From contig NZ_JALRNF010000005.1 in assembly GCF_030272895.1 (NCBI RefSeq), positions 62,001 through 126,000 on the forward strand: DNA of 64,000 nucleotides, given 5' to 3'. The notes under the pieces were generated by a model. That model worked only from the letters and a program-made list of their open reading frames with translations. It ran no database searches and had not been told where the DNA came from. Shown piece after piece: positions 1 to 13,879 of this stretch (position 1 is its first letter; every line of letters begins with the position of its first letter). The translations under genes and the position numbers were made by a program. The DNA is from Pseudomonas sp. BGr12 (lineage in GTDB: Bacteria; Pseudomonadota; Gammaproteobacteria; Pseudomonadales; Pseudomonadaceae).

Positions 1-2
1 AC

Positions 3-281
3 TACGAGGTCGCCTCAGACCCGAGCAAAGGCAAAGGCATTCAGTTCAAGATGCATGGGTCGATTCAGGGAAAAGCCATGAATGAGACCTTCTTCCTGCC
101 CAAGGAAGAGGCCTACAACTTCGCCAGCAATGTGACAAAAATCGCTGAGCAGTACGGCATTCCCAAACACCTGAGCAACATCGGTTCGGTGCACAAGCAC
201 TACGACCTGATGTTCGAAGATATTCGTGTGCAACTGAACATGAAATCGGGTGACCCGATCGACATTCAAGAATTCGAGTAG
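3..281 (+). CDS. C-terminal part of a small protein of unknown function (DUF5064-like)
   Basis: An open frame enters from the left edge, with no start in the window, and ends at TAG 279-281, giving 92 visible residues. The visible part reads YEVASDPSKGKGIQFKMHGS at its beginning and includes LPKEEAYNFASN. It is soluble, with no membrane segment and a mixed charged composition. From memory it resembles the Pseudomonas-specific DUF5064 family of about 110-120 residues, which would mean roughly 20-30 residues are missing upstream; this is an unverified recollection. An internal ATG at 51 exists, but the frame is open and protein-like before it. A REP pair follows directly. No function can be assigned. 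Confidence 0.6.
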   Translation, partial: YEVASDPSKGKGIQFKMHGSIQGKAMNETFFLPKEEAYNFASNVTKIAEQYGIPKHLSNIGSVHKHYDLMFEDIRVQLNMKSGDPIDIQEFE

Positions 282-294
282 CCTTCCGGGCCTC

Positions 295-349
295 ATCGCG
301 GGGCAAGCCCGCTCCTACCGATGCAGTGGGAGCGGGCTTGCCCCGCGAT
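295..349. repeat. REP inverted pair (REPIN)
   Basis: Two head-to-head copies of the REP core (GCGGGGCAAGCCCGCTCC) are separated by about 9 bases. Together they could fold into a long hairpin. The pair lies between the partial gene and gcsR, ending 46 bases before the gcsR start. It is one of about ten loci of the same family in this window. Confidence 0.9.
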
Positions 350-395
350 TTAAGGCATACTTGCCCGTTTCGGCAGCCTTGAACCCATCCCTCCC

Positions 396-1904
396 ATGCG
401 CATCCACGTCAGTTTCATCGACCGCGTCGGTATCACCCAGGAAGTGCTCGCCCTGCTCGGTGCCCGCAATCTCAACCTGGACGCCGTGGAAATGGTGCCG
501 CCCAACGTCTACATCGACGCCCCGACCCTGAGCCCGGCCGTACTTGAAGAGCTGCACGACGCCCTGTTCGATGTGCACGGCGTGCAGTCGGTGGAAGTCG
601 TCGACATCCTCCCCGGCCAGCGCCGCCACCTGCAACTCGATGCCCTGCTCGCCGCCATGAGCGACCCGGTGCTGGCCGTCGACAGCGCCGGCACCGTACT
701 GCTGGCCAATCCGGCCCTGATCGACCTGTGCGGGCGCGAATCGGCGGGCCGTTCGGTGGGCGAGCTGTTCGGCGATCCTGGATTGCTCCAGACCCTGCAG
801 GACAACGCCTTTCACCTGCCGATGCGCGAGATGCAGCTCAATGGCCAGAGCCTGCTGCTCGACGCCACGCCGATCACCAACGCCGGCGGTCTGCTGACCC
901 TGTACCCGCCGAACCGCATGGGCGAACGGCTCTCGGCCCTGCACCATGACCACGCCGAAGGCTTCGACGCCCTGCTCGGCGACTCGCCGGCGATCCGCAC
1001 CCTCAAGGCCCGCGCCCTGCGGGTGGCCGCCCTGGATGCACCGCTGCTGATCAATGGCGAGACCGGTACCGGCAAGGAACTGGTGGCCCGTGCCTGCCAC
1101 GCCGTCAGCAGCCGCCATGCCGCACCCTTCCTGGCCCTGAACTGCGCCGCCCTGCCGGAAAACCTCGCCGAGAGCGAACTGTTCGGCTACGCCCCCGGCG
1201 CCTTCACCGGCGCCCAGCGCGGCGGCAAGCCAGGGCTGATGGAGCTGGCCAACCAGGGCACGGTGTTCCTCGACGAGATCGGCGAGATGTCGCCTTACCT
1301 GCAGGCCAAGCTGCTGCGTTTTCTCAACGATGGCAGTTTCCGCCGGGTCGGCGGCGACCGCGAGGTGAAGGTCAATGTGCGCATCCTCAGCGCCACCCAC
1401 CGCGACCTGGAGAAAATGGTCGCCGACGGCAACTTCCGCGAAGACCTGTTCTATCGCCTGAACGTCCTCAACCTGCAGGTGCCGCCCCTGCGCGAGCGCG
1501 GCCAGGACATCCTCCTGCTGGCGCACTATTTCATGCAGCAGGCCTGCACGCAGATCCAGCGCCCGCTGTGCCGCCTGACGCCGGCCACCCATCCGGCGCT
1601 GCTGGGCAACCCCTGGCCGGGCAACGTACGCCAGCTGCAGAACGTGATCTTCCGCGCCGCGGCCATTTGCGAAAGCAGCCTGGTGGATATCGGCGACCTG
1701 GACATCGCCGGCACCTCGGTGGCCCGTGAACACGACGGTGAAGTCGCCAGCCTCGAACAGGCGGTGGACGATTTCGAGCGCAACCTGCTGGAAAAGCTCT
1801 ACGCCAACTACCCGTCCACCCGCCAGCTGGCCAACCGCCTGCAAACCTCACACACCGCCATTGCCCACCGCCTGCGCAAGTACGGCATCCCGGGTAAGGT
1901 GTGA
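396..1904 (+). CDS. gcsR: Sigma-54 enhancer-binding regulator of glycine cleavage, TyrR-like
   Basis: 502 residues with TyrR/PhhR architecture. An ACT-like segment lies at about 1-70, a PAS-like segment at about 80-180, and an AAA+ domain at about 193-430 with Walker A GETGTGKE (221-228), the sigma-54 contact loop GAFTGA (268-273) and Walker B VFLDEIGE (290-297). A C-terminal helix-turn-helix lies at about 475-500. In P. aeruginosa the TyrR-like protein at this locus is GcsR, which activates the glycine cleavage operon in response to glycine. Here it sits directly upstream of gcvH in the same orientation. Three 18-bp TyrR-type palindromes and a sigma-54 promoter lie in between. The start has almost no Shine-Dalgarno match, so translation may be weak. 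PhhR is the alternative identity, but PhhR controls phenylalanine genes and sits elsewhere. Confidence 0.9.
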   Translation: MRIHVSFIDRVGITQEVLALLGARNLNLDAVEMVPPNVYIDAPTLSPAVLEELHDALFDVHGVQSVEVVDILPGQRRHLQLDALLAAMSDPVLAVDSAGTVLLANPALIDLCGRESAGRSVGELFGDPGLLQTLQDNAFHLPMREMQLNGQSLLLDATPITNAGGLLTLYPPNRMGERLSALHHDHAEGFDALLGDSPAIRTLKARALRVAALDAPLLINGETGTGKELVARACHAVSSRHAAPFLALNCAALPENLAESELFGYAPGAFTGAQRGGKPGLMELANQGTVFLDEIGEMSPYLQAKLLRFLNDGSFRRVGGDREVKVNVRILSATHRDLEKMVADGNFREDLFYRLNVLNLQVPPLRERGQDILLLAHYFMQQACTQIQRPLCRLTPATHPALLGNPWPGNVRQLQNVIFRAAAICESSLVDIGDLDIAGTSVAREHDGEVASLEQAVDDFERNLLEKLYANYPSTRQLANRLQTSHTAIAHRLRKYGIPGKV

Positions 1905-1918
1905 AAGCGACGAACGCC

Positions 1919-1936
1919 TGTACTGATATCGATACA
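1919..1936. promoter_or_regulatory. Candidate GcsR site 1 (TyrR-type 18-bp palindrome)
   Basis: TGTACTGATATCGATACA fits the TGTA-N10-TACA plan of TyrR-family operators. It lies just after the gcsR stop and about 197 bp upstream of the predicted gcvH start point. Its centre is 19 bp from that of site 2. Confidence 0.7.
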
Positions 1937-1937
1937 G

Positions 1938-1955
1938 CGTAACGATATCAGTACA
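1938..1955. promoter_or_regulatory. Candidate GcsR site 2
   Basis: CGTAACGATATCAGTACA is an 18-bp imperfect dyad with the same TA..TACA spacing as site 1. It is one base away from site 1, so two dimers could bind side by side. The match is inferred from pattern only. Confidence 0.65.
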
Positions 1956-2017
1956 GTGGCGATTGACCGCTCTAGACATGGTTCTGATCCTCCTAGGCTT
2001 TTTTTCCCATCTTCAGC

Positions 2018-2035
2018 TGTAGCGATTTCGCTACA
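2018..2035. promoter_or_regulatory. Candidate GcsR site 3 (perfect palindrome)
   Basis: TGTAGCGATTTCGCTACA is a perfect 18-bp dyad with TGTA/TACA ends. It is centred about 98 bp upstream of the predicted sigma-54 start point, a normal distance for an enhancer-binding protein. Confidence 0.75.
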
Positions 2036-2098
2036 GCCACAAACATCTCTCGCTCTAAAATTTCGTTATGCCATTGATTTATAACGATATTTTATAAA

Positions 2099-2114
2099 TG
2101 GCCGCGAAATTGCT
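2099..2114 (+). promoter_or_regulatory. Sigma-54 promoter of the gcvH-gcvP-sdaA-gcvT operon
   Basis: TGGCCGCGAAATTGCT matches the -24/-12 consensus (TGGCAC-N5-TTGCA type), with the diagnostic GG at 2100-2101 and GC at 2112-2113 exactly 10 bases apart. Transcription would begin near 2125, giving a leader of about 55 bases before gcvH. A sigma-54 promoter is what the GAFTGA-bearing activator next door needs. Confidence 0.85.
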
Positions 2115-2179
2115 AAGGAAATCCTCATTACCAGTGCTCAGCGCCGTACCTGAGCCACGCCTACCCTTGAGGAGTTTCC

Positions 2180-2563
2180 ATGAGCGAGTTGCGTTTTACC
2201 GAAGATCACGAATGGCTGCGTACCGAAGCCGATGGCAGCGTCACCGTCGGAATCACCGCCTTCGCCCAGAACGCCCTGGGTGATGTGGTCTACGTGCAAC
2301 TGCCTGAGCTGCAGCAGTACGAGCAAGCTGCCGAAGCCGCGACCGTCGAATCGGTGAAAGCGGCCAGCGGCGTCTACATGCCATTGACCGGTGAAGTGGT
2401 AGCGGTCAACGAAAGCCTCAACGACAGCCCGGAGCTGGTCAACGAAGACCCGCTGGGCCAAGGCTGGTTCTTCCGCTTCATCCCTGCGGACATGAACGAA
2501 GTGGCCGCCCTGCTCGACCAGGACGCCTACGACCGCCTGATCAAAGCCAACGCTGACGCCTGA
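2180..2563 (+). CDS. gcvH: Glycine cleavage system H protein
   Basis: 127 residues, the usual size for the lipoyl carrier of the glycine cleavage complex. It shuttles the aminomethyl group from GcvP to GcvT and its dihydrolipoyl arm is then reoxidised by lipoamide dehydrogenase (not in this window). The lipoylated lysine is K60 in VESVKAAS. The start has a strong GAGGAG Shine-Dalgarno 7 bases upstream. It is the first gene of a four-gene operon behind the sigma-54 promoter, 9 bases before gcvP. Pseudomonads often carry a second gcv set; this is the GcsR-controlled one, equivalent to gcvH2 in P. aeruginosa. Confidence 0.97.
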   Translation: MSELRFTEDHEWLRTEADGSVTVGITAFAQNALGDVVYVQLPELQQYEQAAEAATVESVKAASGVYMPLTGEVVAVNESLNDSPELVNEDPLGQGWFFRFIPADMNEVAALLDQDAYDRLIKANADA

Positions 2564-2572
2564 GGACCTGCC

Positions 2573-5428
<2,856 letters not shown>

Positions 5429-5434
5429 GGCCCA

Positions 5435-5483
5435 ATCGCGGGTCAAGCCCGCTCCTACAGTAGGAGCGGGCTTGACCCGCGAT
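5435..5483. repeat. REP inverted pair, GGTCAAG variant
   Basis: Two arms, ATCGCGGGTCAAGCCCGCTC and its complement, meet almost directly. Both arms carry the same G-to-T change relative to the common core, so pairing is preserved. The pair lies inside the gcv operon, between gcvP and sdaA, and ends 28 bases before the sdaA start. Confidence 0.9.
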
Positions 5484-5511
5484 GCTCCTGACCATCAACG
5501 AGGGTACGACC

Positions 5512-6888
<1,377 letters not shown>

Positions 6889-6917
6889 CACCCTCTACCA
6901 GCACCAAGGAGTCATCA

Positions 6918-8042
6918 ATGTCCACCGATACACTGCACAAGACCCCGCTGCACGCCCTGCACCTGGAACTGGGCGCGCGCATGGTGCCGTTCGCCGGCTA
7001 CGACATGCCGGTCCAGTACCCGCTGGGCGTGATGAAAGAACACCTGCACACCCGCGAACAGGCCGGCCTGTTCGACGTCTCGCACATGGGCCAGATCCGT
7101 CTGCGCGGTGCCAATGCCGCCAAGGCCCTGGAAACCCTGGTACCGGTCGACATCATCGACCTGCCGGTGGGCATGCAGCGCTATGCCATGTTCACCAACG
7201 AACAGGGCGGCATCCTCGACGACCTGATGGTCGCCAACCTGGGCAACGACGAACTGTTCCTGGTGGTCAACGCCGCCTGCAAGGACCAGGACCTGGCCCA
7301 CCTGCGCAAGCACATCGGCAATCAGTGCGAGATCGAGCCGCTGTTCGAAGAGCGCGCCCTGCTGGCCCTGCAAGGCCCGGCGGCGGTCAAGGTACTGGAG
7401 CGCCTGGCGCCTGCCGTGGCGAAGATGACCTTCATGCAGTTCCAGCCCGTGCAACTGCTGGGCAACGATTGCTATGTCAGCCGCTCCGGCTACACCGGTG
7501 AAGACGGTTACGAAATCTCCGTGCCGGCCGGCCAGGCCGAAGCCCTGGCCCGTCGCCTGCTGGCCGAGCCAGAAGTGGCGGCCATCGGCCTGGGCGCCCG
7601 TGATTCCCTGCGCCTGGAAGCCGGCCTGTGCCTGTACGGCCATGACATGAACGCGCAGACCACGCCGATCGAGGCCAGCCTGCTGTGGGCCATTTCCAAG
7701 GTGCGTCGGGCCGATGGCGCGCGCGCCGGTGGCTTCCCGGGTGCCGAACAGGTGTTCGCCCAGCAAGGCAACGGCGTAGCGCGCAAGCGTGTCGGCCTGC
7801 TGCCCCAGGAGCGCACCCCGGTTCGTGAAGACGCGGAAATCGTCGACGAAGCCGGCACCATTATCGGCAAAGTCTGCAGCGGCGGCTTCGGTCCGACCCT
7901 GGGCGGCCCGGTGGCGATGGGTTACCTCGATAGCGCCCATACCGCACTCGACACCCCTGTCTGGGCCATCGTGCGCGGCAAGCGCGTAGCAATGAAAGTC
8001 AGCAAGATGCCATTCGTTGCACAGCGCTACTATCGCGGCTGA
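6918..8042 (+). CDS. gcvT: Glycine cleavage system T protein (aminomethyltransferase)
   Basis: 374 residues. It transfers the C1 unit from aminomethyl-lipoyl-GcvH to tetrahydrofolate and releases ammonia. The catalytic aspartate is D101 in [10 protein letters not shown]-terminal [20 protein letters not shown] and the final GCV_T_C part are intact. The frame extends upstream to 6537 without a stop, but 6918 has AAGGAG 7 bases before it and begins [11 protein letters not shown] as in relatives. It is the last gene of the gcv operon, followed by a hairpin that may act as terminator. Confidence 0.97.
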   Translation: MSTDTLHKTPLHALHLELGARMVPFAGYDMPVQYPLGVMKEHLHTREQAGLFDVSHMGQIRLRGANAAKALETLVPVDIIDLPVGMQRYAMFTNEQGGILDDLMVANLGNDELFLVVNAACKDQDLAHLRKHIGNQCEIEPLFEERALLALQGPAAVKVLERLAPAVAKMTFMQFQPVQLLGNDCYVSRSGYTGEDGYEISVPAGQAEALARRLLAEPEVAAIGLGARDSLRLEAGLCLYGHDMNAQTTPIEASLLWAISKVRRADGARAGGFPGAEQVFAQQGNGVARKRVGLLPQERTPVREDAEIVDEAGTIIGKVCSGGFGPTLGGPVAMGYLDSAHTALDTPVWAIVRGKRVAMKVSKMPFVAQRYYRG

Positions 8043-8069
8043 ATCGTTAGTTGAAACAGAGTGTCATGG

Positions 8070-8103
8070 CGCGTTCGGATTTTCGAATTCGAACGCGTTT
8101 TAT
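8070..8103 (+). terminator. Probable terminator after gcvT
   Basis: CGCGTTCG (8070-8077) pairs with CGAACGCG (8090-8097); the loop contains TTCGAA. A short run TTTTAT follows. The stem is 8 bp and the T-run is short, so this is a moderate terminator. Confidence 0.6.
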
Positions 8104-8391
8104 AACTTTCGAAAAGCATCGCGACACGGTCTGGAATGAGCCGGAAAAAATCGACCGAACGGGCACCAAAAGGTAGAGCGGCAGCGGCTTTGAGGGCTTG
8201 TTTTTGCCGACAGAGTTAGCGTAGAGTCACTGCACTGTGTTTGCATGGGTCGCTATGGTTCGTGACCTGGGCAGTAGCGCTGAGAGTTGCTACAACCCGT
8301 TCGACGTCTCTTACTTTCCTGCAACCCAGCCCAGTACTCTTTCATTTGGAAGAAGCTGTTACTAATTCTAAGTTTCAAAGGAAATAAGACA
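8104..8391 (+). promoter_or_regulatory. Long leader and promoter region of the cold-shock gene
   Basis: No credible gene lies in this 288-base stretch. A long untranslated leader is common in front of csp genes, where it controls mRNA stability and translation in the cold. A weak pair TTGTTT/TAGAGT (about 8200-8226, spacing 18) could be a promoter. AAGGAA at 8378-8383 is the ribosome binding site. Function is inferred from context. Confidence 0.4.
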
Positions 8392-8604
8392 ATGTCCCAA
8401 CGTCAGAGCGGTACCGTCAAGTGGTTTAACGACGAGAAAGGTTTTGGTTTCATCACTCCAGAAAGCGGTCCGGATCTGTTCGTACACTTCCGCGCTATTC
8501 AGGGCAGCGGCTTCAAGAGCCTGAAAGAAGGCCAGAAAGTCACCTTCATCGCCGTGCAGGGCCAGAAAGGCATGCAGGCTGACGAAGTTATCGCGGAAGC
8601 CTGA
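8392..8604 (+). CDS. Cold-shock domain protein (CspA family)
   Basis: 70 residues, a single cold-shock domain that binds single-stranded RNA/DNA. RNP1 is KGFGFI (16-21) and RNP2 is LFVHF (29-33). The frame is open further upstream, but 8392 has a good AAGGAA ribosome binding site 8 bases before and gives the standard [17 protein letters not shown] start. It is monocistronic: it is preceded by a long leader and followed by a strong terminator. The number of csp paralogues in Pseudomonas prevents a firm gene name; CspD- or CapB-like are possible. Confidence 0.93.
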   Translation: MSQRQSGTVKWFNDEKGFGFITPESGPDLFVHFRAIQGSGFKSLKEGQKVTFIAVQGQKGMQADEVIAEA

Positions 8605-8614
8605 TTCCCGATAT

Positions 8615-8649
8615 AAAAAGCCCCTGCTGGCAACAGCAGGGGCTTTTTT
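8615..8649 (+). terminator. Rho-independent terminator of the csp gene
   Basis: AAGCCCCTGCTG and CAGCAGGGGCTT form an 11-12 bp stem with a 4-base loop (GCAA), followed by TTTTTT. It is strong and classical. Confidence 0.93.
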
Positions 8650-8678
8650 GTGCGCGCTCGGTGGGAACTCCTGTCTCT

Positions 8679-8720
8679 GTGGGAGCCGGCATCGCCGGCG
8701 ATAGGCTTTGCCCCGCGATG
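8679..8720. repeat. Second REP type (GGGAGCCGGC..GCCGGCGAT) joined to a half REP
   Basis: TGTGGGAGCCGGCATCGCCGGCGATAG is a different short palindromic repeat from the main family. It is followed directly by a remnant CTTTGCCCCGCGATG of the main family. A near-identical copy of the first part occurs at 21032-21057. Confidence 0.65.
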
Positions 8721-8808
8721 ACAGCCTGAAAGACAAACCCTGTCGCAGGGCAACGATGCGCACGCGTAATTTCGTAGAATGGCTGTTTTGCCCAAGGAGG
8801 GCCCGTGT

Positions 8809-9303
8809 ATGCCCAAGCCGTTGTTACAGCCCCAGGGCGACTTCCCCGCCGTTGGCCTTGGCCGTCGACTGGCCGCGATGTTCTACGACTTCCTGTTGTG
8901 TACGGCGCTGCTGATCGTCACGGCGGGCGTGTACAAGATGATCCAGATGGCGATCATCGGTGAGGCGCGCATGCGCCAACTGACCGAGGCTGGCGCCCTG
9001 GATGGCGATCCTTTGTTGTCGACCTTGCTGCTGTTCGCCCTGTTCGGCTTCTTTGCCAAGTTCTGGACCCACGGCGGGCAGACCCTGGGCATGCAGGTCT
9101 GGGGCGTTCGCGTACAGAACGCCGATGGCAGTGCGATCAGCCTGTGGCAGGCGCTGCTGCGCTTTATCGTGGCCATTGCCTCCTGGCTGTGCCTGGGGCT
9201 GGGTTTTTTCTGGTCGCTGGTCGACAAGCAAAAACGCAGTTGGCACGACATCTACTCGGATAGCCAGCTGGTGCATGTGCCCAAGCGCAAGAAATCTGCT
9301 TGA
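8809..9303 (+). CDS. RDD family membrane protein
   Basis: 164 residues with the RDD fold. An arginine-rich entry into the first membrane helix (GLGRRLAAMFYDFLL, about 12-30) is followed by two more hydrophobic segments near 60-80 and 112-135, and a C-terminal KKRSWHDIYSDSQ-like tail (KQKRSWHDIYS). The family name comes from conserved R and D residues; some members affect sodium tolerance or transport, but no function is known for this one. An upstream ATG at 8779 is rejected because AAGGAGG at 8794-8800 serves 8809. It is convergent with lptG, with a REP pair between them. Confidence 0.9.
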   Translation: MPKPLLQPQGDFPAVGLGRRLAAMFYDFLLCTALLIVTAGVYKMIQMAIIGEARMRQLTEAGALDGDPLLSTLLLFALFGFFAKFWTHGGQTLGMQVWGVRVQNADGSAISLWQALLRFIVAIASWLCLGLGFFWSLVDKQKRSWHDIYSDSQLVHVPKRKKSA

Positions 9304-9314
9304 CCCTGATCGAC

Positions 9315-9387
9315 TGTAGGAGCGGGCTTGCCCCGCGATTGCAATCCACCCGGCAGATCGGATCGCAGGGCAAGCCCGCTCCTACAG
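9315..9387. repeat. REP inverted pair
   Basis: TGTAGGAGCGGGCTTGCCCCGCGAT is followed after about 23 bases by an inverted copy in which one core G has become A (ATCGCAGGGCAAGCC). It lies between the convergent RDD and lptG genes. Confidence 0.88.
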
Positions 9388-9452
9388 TGCGCAAAAAACA
9401 AACACCCACAAAAAAGCCGACCCACAGGTCGGCTTTCTCATGACGACAAGAC

Positions 9453-10514
9453 TCAACCAGCCCGTCGCAACATCCACCACCCGGCCCCGGCACAGATCGC
9501 CGCCGGAATCACCACCGCCAGCAACGGCGGGAAGCCGAACACCTGGCTCGATGGCCCGAGCAGGTCCTGGGCGATGCGGAACACGAAGCCCACCAGCACA
9601 CCGGTGAACACACGCTGCCCCAGGGTCACCGAACGCAGCGGACCGAAGATGAAGGAGATCGCCATCAGCACCAGGGCCGCCGTCACCAACGGCTGCAGCA
9701 CCTTGGTCCAGAACGCCAGCCAGTAGCGGGCGTTGTTCAGGCCCTGGTCGGACAGGTAGTGGATGTAATCCCACAAACCGGTGATCGACAGCGACTCGGG
9801 CGCCAGCACCACGGTGTTGAGCAGTTGCGGGGTGACGGTGACGTCCCAGCGCACGACCGGCTCCTTGACGACCTCGGTGTGATCACCGCGGAAATAGGTG
9901 GTGGTCACATCGTTGAGCTGCCAGTGATCTTCCTGGTACTGCGCCCGACGGGCGAAGCTGGAGGTGACCAGGTGGCGCTCGTTGTCGAAGCGATAACGGG
10001 TGACGCCGTACAGCAGGCCGTTGGGCTGTACCGAGTTGATGTGCACGAACTCGTCGCCCTGGCGGTGCCACATACCGCGCTTGGAGCTCTGCGCCTCACC
10101 GCTGCCCTGGGCCAGGGAACGGTCGGCCTGGGCCTTGTTCTCGGTCGCCGGGGCCACGTATTCGCCGATCAGGATGCCAACCAGCATCAGCACCAGCATC
10201 GGCTTCATCACCGCCCAGACGATACGCCCGATGGACACGCCCGCCGCCCGCATGATGGTCAGTTCGCTGCTGCTGGCCAGGCTGCCCAGGCCGATCAGGC
10301 AACCGATCAGGGCGGCCATCGGCAGCATGTCGTACAGCCGCCGCGGTGCGGTCAGCAACACGAAGTTGCCGGCATCCCAGAGGGTGTAGCTGTCGTTGAT
10401 GTCGCCCATCTCGTCGATGAAGGCGAACAGCGAGGCCAGGCCGAGGATGATCCCGAGCACGGCGATGATGGCCAGCAGGACGCTCTTGCCGATGTAACGG
10501 TCGAGCTTAACCAT
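9453..10514 (-). CDS. lptG: LPS export ABC transporter permease LptG
   Basis: 353 residues of the YjgP/YjgQ permease family. It has an N-terminal membrane helix (about 9-31), two more before a long periplasmic beta-jellyroll domain (about 130-265), and three helices at the C-terminus. With LptF and the LptB ATPase (encoded at 33903-34628) it pulls LPS from the inner membrane into the LptC-LptA bridge. The frame opens at 10541, but ATG 10514 has GGAGG upstream and begins MVKLDRYIGKSVLL like relatives. The start overlaps the end of lptF by 8 bases, indicating coupling. Confidence 0.95.
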   Translation of the reverse strand: MVKLDRYIGKSVLLAIIAVLGIILGLASLFAFIDEMGDINDSYTLWDAGNFVLLTAPRRLYDMLPMAALIGCLIGLGSLASSSELTIMRAAGVSIGRIVWAVMKPMLVLMLVGILIGEYVAPATENKAQADRSLAQGSGEAQSSKRGMWHRQGDEFVHINSVQPNGLLYGVTRYRFDNERHLVTSSFARRAQYQEDHWQLNDVTTTYFRGDHTEVVKEPVVRWDVTVTPQLLNTVVLAPESLSITGLWDYIHYLSDQGLNNARYWLAFWTKVLQPLVTAALVLMAISFIFGPLRSVTLGQRVFTGVLVGFVFRIAQDLLGPSSQVFGFPPLLAVVIPAAICAGAGWWMLRRAG

Positions 10515-11622
10515 GGGCCACCTCCGCACGGCGAGCGGCACGCTTGAGGCGCAACGGCTCCCAGTACATCAGCCCCAGGCCGATGAGCAGGAACAACCCG
10601 TGGACCCACCAGACACCCAGGCCGATCGGCAGCTTGCCTTTCTCCAGGGCGCCACGCACGGCAATCAGCATGGTCAGGTAGGCCATGTACAGAAGGATCG
10701 CCGGCAGCAGCTTGAGGAAGCGGCCCTGGCGTGGATTGACCCGCGAAAGCGGCACGGCCAGCAAGGTCACCACGAACACCAGCAGCGGCAACGACAGGCG
10801 CCATTGCAGTTCGGCACGCTCGCGCAGGCCATCGTGGCCGATCAGCGCGGAGGTCGGAATGGCTTCGCGGTCGGTGATTTCTTCACTGACCTCAGGCTTG
10901 GGCAGCAGCACACCATAGGTGTCGTACTTGATGGCGCGGTAGTCGGCCTGGCCAGGGTTGCCGTCGTAACGGTAGCCGTTTTCCAGGATCAGGTAGCGGT
11001 TGCCGTCGGCACCAAGCTCCTGCCGGCCCTTCTCGGCGACCAGCACCGAAGGCGCCCGCTCCTTGGTCTTGTCCTGGGAGAAGCGCTTCTCGGAAATGAA
11101 CACGCCACCCAGGTTGCCGCGGTCTTCGGACAGCTGCTCGGTGTAGGTGACCCGGGTGCCGTCGCGCAGGGTCTGGAAGCGGCCCGGTACCAGGGTGTCG
11201 AACTCGGTCATGGCATCCTGCTGGTTGATGATCTGCGCCACCTGGGTCACCCCCTGCGGCGCCAGGCTCAGGCTCAGCCAGGCGACCAGCAAGGCCACCA
11301 GCGCCGCCGGGGCCATGGTCATCGCCAGCAGGCGCTGCTGGCTCATGCCGGTGGCCGAGAGCACGGTCATCTCGCTTTCCAGGTACAGCCGGCCATAGGC
11401 CAGCAGAATGCCGAGGAACAGCCCCAGCGGCAGGATCAACTGCAGGAAACCAGGCAGGCGATAACCCATGATCAGGAACAGCACACCCGGATCGAGCACG
11501 CCCTGGGCCGCCTGGGCCAGGTATTTGATGAAGCGCCCGCTCATGATGATCACCAGCAGCACGGCGCTGACGGCACTCAAGGTCACCAGGACCTCGCGGG
11601 ACAGATAACGGAAGACGATCAA
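10507..11622 (-). CDS. lptF: LPS export ABC transporter permease LptF
   Basis: 371 residues, partner permease of LptG with the same layout: helices near 10-35, 55-80 and 100-120, a periplasmic jellyroll, then three helices. I place the start at TTG 11622 (LIVFRYLSREVLVTL), which has AGGAG eight bases upstream and matches family N-termini. The longer frame to 11757 adds residues absent from the family and runs into the pepA promoter region. It is transcribed divergently from pepA across about 278 bases. The lptF-pepA divergon is common in gammaproteobacteria. Confidence 0.93.
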   Translation of the reverse strand: MIVFRYLSREVLVTLSAVSAVLLVIIMSGRFIKYLAQAAQGVLDPGVLFLIMGYRLPGFLQLILPLGLFLGILLAYGRLYLESEMTVLSATGMSQQRLLAMTMAPAALVALLVAWLSLSLAPQGVTQVAQIINQQDAMTEFDTLVPGRFQTLRDGTRVTYTEQLSEDRGNLGGVFISEKRFSQDKTKERAPSVLVAEKGRQELGADGNRYLILENGYRYDGNPGQADYRAIKYDTYGVLLPKPEVSEEITDREAIPTSALIGHDGLRERAELQWRLSLPLLVFVVTLLAVPLSRVNPRQGRFLKLLPAILLYMAYLTMLIAVRGALEKGKLPIGLGVWWVHGLFLLIGLGLMYWEPLRLKRAARRAEVAHG

Positions 11623-11687
11623 ACCAGACACTCCTGGGTTGTCAGGCTCGGACAGCCGAACAAGGAATACATATACAGCCAAGATAG

Positions 11688-13394
<1,707 letters not shown>

Positions 13395-13400
13395 GTGATG

Positions 13401-13436
13401 GCCGACCGGCTACGCTCCCGGGCGTAGCTGGTCGGC
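13401..13436 (+). promoter_or_regulatory. 15-bp hairpin between pepA and holC
   Basis: GCCGACCGGCTACGC (13401-13415) pairs with GCGTAGCTGGTCGGC (13422-13436) across a 6-base loop, with one G-U pair. No T-run follows, so it is not a normal terminator. It ends 9 bases before the holC ATG and abuts the ribosome binding region (GGCAGG). Confidence 0.8.
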
Positions 13437-13445
13437 AGGCAGATC

Positions 13446-13874
13446 ATGAGCAAGGTCGATTTCTACATTCTCCCCAGCGACGCCCCCTCGGCGCGCCTGG
13501 ATTTTGCCTGCAAGCTCTGCGAGAAGGCCTGGCGCCTGGGGCATCGGGTCTACCTGCAGTGCAGCGATGCCGCCCAGCGCGATGAGCTGGATGCACGCCT
13601 GTGGGCGTTCAAGGGCGAAGCCTTCGTGCCCCACAGCCCGGCCGAGGACGACCCGAACGCCAGCGTGGCCCTGGGCCTGGGCGATGACGCCGGCAGCCAC
13701 CAGGACCTGCTGATCAACCTGGACCTCAAGGTGCCAGCATTCGCTTCGCGCTTTGCCCGCATTGCCGAAATTGTGATCGAGGAGCCGACGATCCGTCAGG
13801 CTGCCCGAGAGAGTTTCCGTTTCTACCGCGAACAGGGCTATGCTCTGCAGGATCACCGCCTACAGCGACTGTGA
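13446..13874 (+). CDS. holC: DNA polymerase III chi subunit
   Basis: 142 residues. HolC (chi) connects the clamp loader (through psi) to single-strand-binding protein. The family opening is seen in SKVDFYILPSDAP, followed by the CKLCEKAWRLGHRVYLQC segment and DLLINLDL. The location between pepA and valS is the conserved gammaproteobacterial position. The start is ATG 13446, ten bases after a strong hairpin. It is followed with almost no gap by a small acidic gene that is probably cotranscribed. Confidence 0.94.
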   Translation: MSKVDFYILPSDAPSARLDFACKLCEKAWRLGHRVYLQCSDAAQRDELDARLWAFKGEAFVPHSPAEDDPNASVALGLGDDAGSHQDLLINLDLKVPAFASRFARIAEIVIEEPTIRQAARESFRFYREQGYALQDHRLQRL

Positions 13875-13879
13875 AGACG

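Noticed and set aside
1905..2179. Glycine riboswitch before gcvH
   Set aside because: No tandem aptamer-like conserved segments are seen, the predicted leader is only about 55 bases, and protein-based control by GcsR fits the sequence fully.
5482..5511. Upstream ATG extending sdaA by ten codons
   Set aside because: It lies at the end of the REP hairpin and adds residues before the family-standard start [10 protein letters not shown].
8204..8391. Extended reading frame upstream of the csp gene as a separate peptide
   Set aside because: The frame from 8287 has no ribosome binding site and unlike composition; csp genes normally have a long untranslated leader.
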